This document shows positions 9,209-16,305 of a DNA stretch of 16,305 bases, one piece after another. The notes beneath the pieces are model-generated. The model did no database searches. It was given only the letters and a program-made list of their open reading frames with translations, and was not told the origin of the DNA. Origin of the DNA: Jimgerdemannia flammicorona (taxonomy: Eukaryota; Mucoromycota; Endogonomycetes; Endogonales; Endogonaceae). The number at the start of each line of letters is the position of its first letter. The first letter of the stretch is position 1. Position numbers and translations under genes: made by a program. The DNA lies in assembly GCA_003990745.1 (NCBI GenBank), contig RBNI01003253.1, positions 1-16,305 on the forward strand. The letters run 5' to 3'.

Positions 9209-9700
9209 ATGAACAAAGAAGAACAGTTCTACAAGAAAATTGAAGATAGATATATACCAAGTGGCCAATGCCCCCATGGCATTGGAATGTACTCTTCCCA
9301 AATGATTGATAATTGCTTCTCTTGTGTCAATGAACTGGCTCAAAGAAGAACCAACAGAAGGAAAGCTCCTACAACCGAAATCACCACCATTGGATCAGAT
9401 AAACTGCTTACACTTAAAGCCTTTGTCAACCGAGCACCTGTCAAGATCATGATAGACAGTGGTGCCTCAGGCAACTTCATTAATAAAGAAACAGCTAACA
9501 GACTCAAGGTCTTCACCTCTCTGGTATAACAAACTCAAGCAGTTGCCACAGCTGGTGGAACCTCACATGTCATTAGTAAGGAAGTCTGCAATCTACCCTT
9601 CTGAATTGGTGACTATTGAGTACATGTTACCCTCCAGATCATACTACTCCCTGATAATGAAATCATCCTTGGAACTCCATGGTTAAAACAAGAGAACCCC
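9209..9700 (+). other. Retropepsin-like protease domain
   Basis: The aspartic protease matures the polyprotein. The active site is IDSGASGNFI with Asp at 9455-9457, preceded by LKAFVNRAPVKI. The second-half landmark ILGTPWL lies at 9665-9685. Stops at 9527, 9602 and 9617 fall between these blocks. The N-terminal 80 residues contain Cys/His (CPHGIGMYSSQMIDNCFSC) and may link to the dUTPase rather than belong to the protease. Confidence 0.85.
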
Positions 9701-10081
9701 ATGATCGATTGGATAAACCATTCTCTGACCATCAAGAAAGGACGCCACAACTTCAAACTACAAGGCAAAAAGGACACACTCAACTCTAGTGACTCTGGAC
9801 CAAAGATTACCCACATCAACAAGCTACAACTTAAGAAATTAGCCAAGAGATGTCCTCTCTTTGCTATCTCCATCTGTCTATCCAAAGGAGAACCTGAGAA
9901 CTCTGAAGAAGACTTTTCCAGAGTTGACAGCTGTATCAGACCACTACTCCAAAAATTCCGAGACATATTCCTGAAGAAACTCCCAAAAGGCCTACCTCCC
10001 AAACGAGCAGTAGACCATGCCATCAAGACTATTCCAGATGCCAAGCCAGCCTTCAAGTCAATCTACCACATGTCTCTGAGA

Positions 10082-10864
10082 GAAATCGATGCACTCAAGA
10101 AAGAAATTGATAAACTCCTAGAATAAGGATTCATCAGACCCAGTGTATCACCCTATGGTGCATCAGTCCTCTTTGTTGTCAAGAAAGGAGGAGACTTGTG
10201 AATGTGCATTGATTACCGCGACCTCAACGAACAGACTATCAAGAACTGTTGCCCACTACCCAGAATCGATGAAATATTTGATAGGCTTACCAACTCACAA
10301 TTTATGAGCTCTTTTGATCTGCGAAATGGTTACTGGCAAATTGCCATAAAAGAAGAAGACATCTACAAGACAGCCTTCCAAACTTGCTATGGACATTTCG
10401 AATTCCTGGTTATACCCTTTGGCTTAACTAATGCTCCTGCAACCTTCCAGACACTGATGAATACCATTCTGCATCCATACCTGGACAAATTCATTATTGT
10501 CTATATTGATGACATCCTAGTCTTCAGCAAAACCCTGGAGGAACATCTCGAATACCTTGAACTAGTACTACTGAAACTCCAAGAAAACAGACTCTTTGCA
10601 AAGCTCAGCAAGTGTGAATTCCTCCTGAAAGAAATCCAATTCCTTGGATACATCATCACGCCAAATGGAATCAAAGTGGACCCCAGCAAAATCTCCACAA
10701 TCAAGAATTGGCCCAGACCCAAGAAGCTAAAAGACCTCCAGTCATTCCTGGGATTAGCAAACTATTATAGACAATTTGTTGTCAACTTCACCAAAATCGC
10801 CACTGCCCTTATCCAAATGACCAAGTATAGCAAGAAAGAAGAACAACCCTGGACCATGAAATAA
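10082..10864 (+). other. Ty3/gypsy reverse transcriptase domain
   Basis: Copies element RNA into DNA. Blocks: GFIRPSVSPYGA (about 10127), MCIDYRDLN (10202), SFDLRNGYWQI with catalytic Asp at 10316-10318, FGLTNAPATFQ (about 10421), the catalytic YIDD at 10502-10513, then FLGYII and the thumb SFLGLANYYRQF (about 10742). All three catalytic Asp are intact. TAA 10124 and TGA 10199 break its N-terminal part. Confidence 0.93.
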
Positions 10865-10936
10865 GAGAAAGACTTCAACAATCTTGCAAATTGGGGACCC
10901 GAACAAGATACCACCTTCCAAGCACTGAAGGATGCT

Positions 10937-11431
10937 TTGATAACCACTCTAGTACTTCAAACGGCAAATCCTGCCCTACTATATGAAGTTACTACTGATG
11001 CCTCTGACCTAGCTCTTGGAGCAGTACTCATGCAAGAAGGACACCCTGTGGCCTATCACTCCTGCAAGTTCAATGATGCCAAAATCAACTACACAACTCA
11101 CAAGAAGGAAATGTTAGCTATCATAGACACTCTGATCAAATGGCGACCATACCTAGAAGGAGCACACTTCACTGTATTGACTGATCACAAGTCATTAGTC
11201 AACATCAAGACCCAGGCTACCCTTTCTCAAAAGCAAGCCAGATGGATGAAAGTTCTCACCAACTTTGACTATGAAATCCAGTACTGCCCTGGCAAGGAAA
11301 ACATTGTTGCCAATGCAATCTCCAGACCACCTATAGAAGAAGTTATCCAAACTCTCACTGTGGTTACAAACTCCATCATAGAACAAATTATCATAGCATG
11401 TACTGATGATAAGGAAGCTCAAGCACTCTGA
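10937..11431 (+). other. RNase H domain, fourth catalytic Asp lost
   Basis: Degrades the RNA strand of the RNA/DNA hybrid. TTDASDLALGAVL (Asp 10997-10999), HKKEMLAI (Glu 11108-11110) and LTDHKSL (Asp 11183-11185) keep three acidic residues. The last block, ADALSR in the family, reads ANAISR with Asn at 11312-11314, a change consistent with G-to-A. TGA follows at 11429. Confidence 0.88.
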
Positions 11432-11560
11432 GAAATTCTGAACAGTGATGATGCCGACAAGCATATCCAGTACAACCAATACCAACTTAGGGACAATACT
11501 ATCTACTACAAGGACAGATTGTATGTTCCAAACAACTGAGACCTCTGAAGAACTATCCTA

Positions 11561-12640
11561 TTCGAATGTCATGATGCCCCTACAGCTGGACATTTAGGAT
11601 TTGATAAATGCTACGAAGTTATCTCCTGAAACTTCTATTGGCCCCACATGGCAGATCAGCTAAAGACTTACATCACTTCCTGTGATGCCTGCCAATGGAA
11701 CAAGTCCTCAACACTAGCAAAACCTGGCCTACTCCACCCTATTGCAGTACCATCTGCTAATTGGGAACAAGTCTCTATAGACTTCATTGTATAACTACCC
11801 TGAACCAAGAATGGGAAAGATGCAATTGTTGTCTTTGTGGACTATCTCAGCAAACAAGCTCATTTTGTATCAACCACCACCACTGCAATAGCACTAGACA
11901 TAGCTACACTCTTGTTTGATAATATCTTCTGCTATTATGGTCTTCTTAAGATCATTGTTAGTGACTGAGACCCGAAATTCACCAGCCATTTTTGGAAAGC
12001 CCTCCATGCATACCTTGGAATGAAACTTGCACTATCTACAGCCTTTTACCCTGAAACTGATGGTCAAACTGAAAGAATGAACCGAACTCTGGAACAAATG
12101 CTAAGAAACTATGTCTCTTACAGACAAGATGATTGACATAAATACCTCACTGCAGTCGAGTTTGTCTATAACAACAGCAAGCAAGCCTCTCTTAGAATGA
12201 TCCCATTTTTTGCAAATACTGGACAAAACCCAAACACTCCTCTGACACTCATCCGAACCACTGAAGAACCCTCTACAGTCAAAGCTGTTGAAGAATTCTT
12301 ATTCCGAATGCATAATCTAAGCCAGATCGCAATTGAGAATTTATCACAAGCTTAAGAACAATAGTCACAGTATGTTAACCAACATCGCCAAGAAGAAACC
12401 TTCAATATTGGAGAAAAAGTTCTATTAGACATCCGAGGATACTGAGTTGACAACCTCAAGCACAGACTATCTACAAAACTGAACAGCAAGTTCATTGGAC
12501 CATTTGAAGTCATTTCACAAGTCTCTCTGACCTCCTACAAATTGGTGCTACCGGACACCATTAAGATTCACTCAGTCTTCAATGTCCAACGTCTCAAGTG
12601 ATATAATGACAATGATAATGAACTATTCCCGAACTGAACT
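11561..12640 (+). other. Integrase: HHCC zinc domain, D,D-35-E core, GPY/F module
   Basis: Joins element DNA to the genome. The zinc domain has His at 11570, His in AGHLG, and CDAC before the core. The catalytic triad is Asp 11780-11782 (SIDFIV), Asp 11963-11965 and Glu 12071-12073 (DGQTERMN). The spacing of the last two is 35 residues, as in retroelement integrases. The C-terminal GPY/F module is FIGPFEVI (about 12491), followed by HSVFNVQRLK. The catalytic residues are intact, but nine or more stops interrupt the domain. Confidence 0.92.
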
Positions 12641-12676
12641 ACAGAACCACCTGTACCTATCATTATTAATGACCAG

Positions 12677-12844
12677 AAAGAATACAAAGTTGAACAAATC
12701 CTCAACAAATGTGGCCACAAGAACTACCCTGAGTATCTCATTAAATGGAAAGGTTATCTGATCCATGATTCAACATAGGAACTCAAGACCAATCTCCAGA
12801 ATGCTACCAACTTAGTCTAGGAATATGATTTCTTGAACAACTAA
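12677..12844 (+). other. Chromodomain at the integrase C-terminus
   Basis: The EYKVEQIL strand, YPEYLIKWKGY (about 12728) and a following Glu-Leu block match the chromodomain fold, including two of the usual cage aromatics. The Trp after DST is a TAG (12776-12778), consistent with TGG to TAG. Chromodomains direct integration towards modified histones and define the chromovirus branch of Ty3/gypsy. Confidence 0.88.
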
Positions 12845-13250
12845 AATCTGAACACTTCTGCACCTATCAGTTTACACTATATATTATACCTTCCTGAACA
12901 TTATAATTATCATGAACCTAATCAAGAACTCAGCAAGACAGAACAAGAATACCAAAAATAGCAAAGCTAAAAGTAAGCCTATTCTCCCCATACCACTGGT
13001 GGGAAACGAGGCATAGACATTTAAGAAGATTCCTTAGAGGAAATTCTCCAGTAGTGAATGATGTCAGAATCACTTCCGGTGCACGGCATTGAACATACGA
13101 CCCTTTAACATATGAATCCAATATGTTAGGCAACTGTACTACAAGCATGCCACTTTCTGAAAAAATGGACTTTACTAGACTTTTCACCTCCCAAATAGTG
13201 TAACAACACTAGAACAAAATTAGAAGGCTCCGATGAGGATGTCAAAAGCT
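12845..13250 (+). other. Tail between pol and the polypurine tract; coding-like but stop-ridden
   Basis: About 400 bases without an intact gene. The pol frame downstream of TAA 12842 still reads like protein (HYNYHEPNQELSKTEQEY; ACHFLKKWTLLDFSPPK; KLEGSDEDVKS), broken by about a dozen stops that could each derive from CAA, CAG, CGA or TGG. It may be a C-terminal extension of pol or plain spacer. No known domain is recognised. Confidence 0.45.
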
Positions 13251-13263
13251 AAGAAGGGGAGAG
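13251..13263 (+). promoter_or_regulatory. Polypurine tract
   Basis: AAGAAGGGGAGAG, all purine, followed by one T and then the TGTAAG that starts the 3' LTR. This is the expected plus-strand primer site and fixes the LTR left end. Confidence 0.9.
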
Positions 13264-13282
13264 TTGTAAGTGCACAACCTCC

Positions 13283-13435
13283 AAGCCACAGAAATTACAC
13301 ATCACTCTCTTAACAAGCCACCGAAATCACATGTGAGCTCTGAACAAATTTGGAAATCACCTGTGCAATCATGAAGCTGAGTCAAACAGAAGTCATAGCA
13401 TATAAAGCTGAGTCAATACAAAGTCATGGAACACA
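13283..13435 (+). repeat. Imperfect ~31-bp periodic repeats at the U3 start, with bZIP sites
   Basis: GAAAT(T/C)AC recurs at 13291, 13323 and 13353. AAGCTGAGTCA recurs at 13374 and 13405, each followed by AGTCAT. Spacings are 32, 30 and 31 bases. The last two units (13374-13404, 13405-13435) match at about 23 of 31 positions. Each carries TGAGTCA (13378-13384, 13409-13415), the Gcn4/AP-1 consensus. A palindromic CACATGTG lies at 13328-13335. The arrangement resembles an enhancer array. Confidence 0.55.
13401..13406 (+). promoter_or_regulatory. Possible TATA box for the LTR-encoded gene
   Basis: TATAAA, about 150 bases upstream of the ATG at 13553, lying between the two TGAGTCA repeats. It would allow transcription of the LTR gene separately from the genomic RNA. 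The motif is short, so this is suggestive only. Confidence 0.35.
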
Positions 13436-14550
13436 AGGTTCACACAAATGGAATCTTACCAATCAAGAACAGATACATATATACTGAGCCCCAAGACGCA
13501 TTGAAACAGAGAACCAAAACAAATAACAACCATAACTTCCAAACATACAAACATGATCACTGAGATCTACAACTGCATCCATGCTGACATTTGGAATGCC
13601 ATTGTCAACTGAGCCACACCCCCTCTGCCCCTCATAAATATCCATAGTCTAGCACCCCTCTACTTCATGGAAGCCCGATGGAATGCCCTGAACATGCTTA
13701 ATGAGGCCCACTGGATTGGACAAATCTCAAGCTACTACCAGATCAGCCGCCTCCTGGAAGACATGGTTGAACACCACCATGATACAGACATTACCCAGAT
13801 ATCTCAATATCAGAAGCTCATTGCCCGCAAACACCGAGAACTCTTCTATGAGTACAGCACCTTTATTTCCCACCTCTGAGTTACTACCAGCGAAATGGTT
13901 GCTACCCTGTCCTATGGCCAAATCAATGACATGATATACGAACTCAACCATAAGTATCTCGAGTACATTAAAACTACAGACAGAACCTTCTCGCACCCTG
14001 ATGACCACATCCTGCAAATGCCCCAAGTTGGGTATGCCATGAAGGACGTCTATGATATAATCAACTTCAATGAAGATGAAGCAGAAGACAATGATCCCTC
14101 TGATATCAACATGACCTCAAGCCAAGGATCTCTACCAACCCTGATCATACCGCCAATCTTGCTGATGAACTTACAACAGTTCATAACCACATACAAGACT
14201 TATTGGGACAATGACCACTGGCATGAATACCAATCCGCGTTCACTCCCAATTACTTCAACTATAATGAAGAAACTGGAGAACACAACCTGTACCTTCAGA
14301 CAACTCTCAAGATTGAACCAACCACTCCACCACCCGAGTACGAGTGATATGAACCACAGCCACCAGTATACTACAATCCCATGACTCATAGTGCTGTAAC
14401 CTACAAGAGGTATGCAGACAGCAAATCTGATGACAACGAAGATGATGCATCACTTCTTCACCCACCAACACCTTATCCAGCATATGAGACAGATGATGCT
14501 ATCCTGTGGGATGGAGATGAAGTTCCAATATATTATTACCTCAGCCAATA

Positions 14551-14564
14551 AGGAGAAGTAATCC
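14551..14564 (+). repeat. Left target-site duplication of the truncated LINE
   Basis: aggagaagtaatcc, repeated at 14811-14824 after the A-tail. The preceding A makes a 15-base duplication possible. Confidence 0.92.
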
Positions 14565-14810
14565 CTAACAGGCTGGTGGCTTGGTTGGGGGCTGTAGGGT
14601 GGTTGGAGACGCCGCTTAGTGGAGAAAATTTGTGGACAGAGTAGGGGGAGAGTGGGCATAGTTGGTGAAAAGGTGATCTTTATCCGTAAAGAGGTAGAGA
14701 GGAGCCCCCCTATGGGGATTGGATAGTAAGTAGTGATGATGTATACTTATTTATAGACTGGTAATAAAGGCGGAGTCCAAGTGACTATAAAAAAAAAAAA
14801 AAAAAAAAAA
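14565..14810 (+). mobile_element. 5'-truncated LINE insertion, same family as the large LINE
   Basis: 246 bases absent from the 5' LTR copy. It ends with AATAAA (14763-14768), a GGAGTCCAAGTGACTATA block nearly identical to the large LINE end, and about 22 A bases. Flanked by a 14-bp target duplication. The G-rich body corresponds to the LINE 3' end only, with no recognisable domain. It disrupts the LTR-encoded frame. Confidence 0.92.
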
Positions 14811-14824
14811 AGGAGAAGTAATCC
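14811..14824 (+). repeat. Right target-site duplication of the truncated LINE
   Basis: Second copy of aggagaagtaatcc directly after the A-tail. Confidence 0.92.
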
Positions 14825-14913
14825 ACAAACTACTCTTCCTAGACAACTACTTCTTCAAAGATGATATCATCGATAGTAATATTATTGAAGACTATCCAGA
14901 CAGTACCTAAACC

Positions 14914-15107
14914 TATAAATAGCTTAGCAGTCATAGTATAGTTAGATTAGCCTTATATGACGTAACTGTGAACTGACTCAGCAGTCAGATGATCTCTTGA
15001 TATGTCAGATCACCCTTGTACTACATGACTGCATTCCAACTTAGTAAAGCACTTAGTACTACATCCATATCTAGCATAGTCCAGATAGCTCCTCACTAGT
15101 ATAAATA
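14914..15107 (+). promoter_or_regulatory. 3' LTR promoter region, matching 249-442
   Basis: TATAAATAG starts at 14914, TGACTCA is at 14974-14980 and TATAAATA at 15100-15107. A CRE-like TGACGTAA at 14958-14965 exists only in this copy; the 5' LTR has ACATGACT there. Confidence 0.5.
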
Positions 15108-15224
15108 CCCTCTCTCCCAGACCTCAGAATCTCAGATCTGAATAATTCAAATACAACTTCTGAGCATTTCCCCACAATATCCCTTCACACAACTACTCTT
15201 AATATAGCAATATCATGAATAGCG

Positions 15225-15230
15225 AATAAA
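15225..15230 (+). terminator. AATAAA polyadenylation signal in the 3' LTR
   Basis: Matches the signal at 560-565 in the 5' LTR and would end the genomic transcript. Confidence 0.5.
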
Positions 15231-15587
15231 CCTATTTAATAACTCACAAACTACTCTTAAGTAAATCTGCTCCCTGTTAGGTCCTACTCCTAACCCCATC
15301 ACGAAATTTCCTAATTGGGTATTGTCTGCAGCGATATGCCAATTCAACTAAGCTGGTCTTAGTTTCTTGAACTTCCTGAAATACGGAAAATCCTGAACAT
15401 CCAGAACTAGTCCAAACAAGGACTTTGGTTGAGACGTTAACCCGATCTTGAAATCAATAAGCGTAGAGGATGTACTCTATATAAAATTGATCTTGACCAT
15501 AAGAAAACAGTCTTTCAGAATATCCAGAACTTCTAGAAAACCCTTCCAGACTACATAATGGTTACCCTAAAAAGCAACCCTCTTATA

Positions 15588-16094
15588 CTCAGATAGCCCC
15601 TTACTAGTATAAATACCCTCTCTCCCAGACCTCAGAATCTCAGACTCAAATATACAAGAATACTTTTGAACACTTTTCCACAATATCTTTTTACATAACT
15701 ACTCTTAGTATAGCAATATCATAAATAGCAAATAAACTTATTTAATAATCTATAAATCACTCTTAAGTAAATCTACTCTCTATTAGGTCCCACTTCTAAC
15801 TCTATTATGAAATTTCCTAATTTGGTATTGTCTATAGTAATATGCCAATTCAACTAAGTTGGTTTTAGTTTCTTAAATTTCCTGAAATATAGAAAATCTT
15901 GAACATCTAGAACTAGTCCAAAAAAGAACTTTGGTTGAGACATTAACTCAATCTTGAAATCAATAAGTATAGAGAATATACTTTATATGAAATTGATCTT
16001 GACCTTAAGAAAACAGTCTTCCAGAATATCTAAAACTTCTGGAAAATCCTTCCAAAACTATGTAATGATTACTCTAATAAGTAACCCTCTTACA
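15588..16094 (+). repeat. Older LTR of the same family, right part only, heavily mutated
   Basis: About 507 bases matching 15080-15587 of the 3' LTR: TATAAATA at 15608, AATAAA at 15731, the LINE target site uninterrupted at 15852-15868, and an intact CTTACA end at 16089-16094. C-to-T and G-to-A changes are denser than between the other two copies. It starts abruptly at the end of the 3' LTR, as expected if the gypsy element inserted into it; its left part would then precede the 5' LTR, outside the window. Confidence 0.85.
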
Positions 16095-16305
16095 GAGAAC
16101 TTAGTATTATACTTACTCTAATATTAAAATAGAAATTAAATCTAATATAATAATATTAGTTCTAAAAAGATAGTAAATAAAATAATTAAGAAAGTTCTCC
16201 AAATTATATGATATATATATAATAGACAAGATAGTAGTTAGTACTTTATTAACTACTATATATATAATCTTAGATCTAAATAGTTTTATTAATAAATATT
16301 ATATT
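16095..16305. other. Very AT-rich tail with short inverted repeats; no gene seen
   Basis: Almost entirely A and T, with no coding potential. GAGAACTT at 16095-16102 is inverted at 16192-16199, and a perfect 10-bp arm pair (16231-16240 with 16250-16259) encloses a 9-base loop. This fits RIP-degraded repeat DNA or a small decayed element. Confidence 0.5.

Larger units (their letters stand above)
9209..12844 (+). pseudogene. pol: pol polyprotein (PR-RT-RH-IN-chromodomain), degenerate
   Basis: A single frame with domains in the Ty3/gypsy order: protease, RT, RNase H, integrase, chromodomain. It is the same frame as dUTPase motifs 4-5. About 22 in-frame stops were found by eye, most of them TGA: 9527, 9602, 9617, 10124, 10199, 10862, 11429, 11537, 11546, 11627, 11792, 11801, 11966, 12134, 12353, 12362, 12443, 12599, 12635, 12776 and 12818, ending at TAA 12842-12844. 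At conserved sites (before MCIDYRDLN; within the integrase SD-x-DP block; before NFYWP) TGA stands where Arg is expected, and 12134 stands where Trp is expected. No frameshift is needed inside pol. The terminal TAA may also be secondary, since the frame downstream still looks protein-like. Confidence 0.93.
13553..14910 (+). pseudogene. LTR-encoded protein of about 365 codons, unknown function, split by a LINE
   Basis: One frame starts at ATG 13553, runs to 14551, is interrupted by the LINE plus duplication, resumes at 14812 and stops at TAA 14908-14910. Internal stops are TGA at 13610, 13877 and 14345 and TAA at 14549; the last is CAA in the 5' LTR copy. I do not recognise the protein. The N-terminal half is probably helical and rich in His, Tyr and Trp. 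The centre has an acidic stretch (NEDEAEDNDPSD). The C-terminal third is acidic and rich in Pro and Tyr, with two PPxY motifs: PPEY (14330-14341) and PPVY (14360-14371). No signal peptide or membrane segment is evident, arguing against an Env. It lies in U3, upstream of the LTR core promoter. Confidence 0.7.
13265..15587 (+). repeat. 3' LTR (about 2.06 kb without nested LINE)
   Basis: Begins TGTAAG after the polypurine tract and ends CTTATA (15582-15587), a one-transition variant of the CTTACA seen in the other two copies, giving TG...CA inverted ends. Subtracting the 246-bp LINE and its 14-bp duplication leaves about 2063 bases, long for Ty3/gypsy. It contains a repeat-rich U3 start, a protein-coding frame of about 365 codons, two TATA boxes and AATAAA at 15225. 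The part present in the 5' LTR differs by dense transitions. Confidence 0.9.

Noticed and set aside
9209..12844. TGA recoded as Trp or Arg (alternative genetic code)
   Set aside because: TGA falls at both Arg and Trp sites, and TAA/TAG stops are also common. Catalytic residues are lost too, so mutation explains it better.
13553..14910. env-like gene after pol
   Set aside because: No signal peptide or membrane segment, and the frame is inside the LTR rather than between pol and the polypurine tract.

Overview
This window is transposable-element DNA, almost certainly from a filamentous fungus. I see no host gene. The fungal call is an inference from three things: a chromodomain Ty3/gypsy element (chromovirus), a Tad1/L1-type LINE with short A-tails, and a RIP- or methylation-like C-to-T / G-to-A mutation load that ends in very AT-rich DNA. 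I cannot separate ascomycete from basidiomycete by eye.

The backbone is one nearly full-length Ty3/gypsy element on the + strand. Its 3' LTR (13265-15587) begins TGTAAG directly after a polypurine tract and ends with a decayed CTTACA, about 2.06 kb once a nested insertion is subtracted. The right part of the 5' LTR lies at 26-697 and continues at 6525-6750; its left part is outside the window. Between the LTRs are a primer-binding site (6754), a long gag with a CCHC knuckle (reading frame through 8774), a dUTPase module (8775-9199), protease, reverse transcriptase, RNase H, a D,D-35-E integrase with GPY/F module, and a chromodomain (to 12844). A 0.4 kb tail then leads to the polypurine tract at 13251-13263. 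All genes carry in-frame stops, many at positions where the family has Arg or Trp, so this copy is dead.

Two features stand out. First, a dUTPase domain sits between the Gag knuckle and the protease, the same relative position as in betaretroviruses. Second, the LTR itself encodes a protein of about 365 codons (13553-14910, interrupted by a LINE). It lies in U3 between its own TATA box and the LTR core promoter, and its last 72 codons are still open in the 5' LTR copy (27-245). I do not recognise this protein.

Three LINE insertions hit this element. A 5.8 kb, apparently full-length LINE (698-6509) lies in the 5' LTR, flanked by a 17-bp target duplication; it has ORF1, and ORF2 with endonuclease, RT and a zinc-knuckle tail, all broken. 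A 246-bp 5'-truncated relative (14565-14810) splits the LTR gene in the 3' LTR. Poly-A at 1-25 is probably the tail of a third. The gypsy element itself appears to have landed in an older, more mutated LTR of its own family, whose right end is 15588-16094. The window closes with about 210 bp of very AT-rich DNA (16095-16305) containing short inverted repeats.
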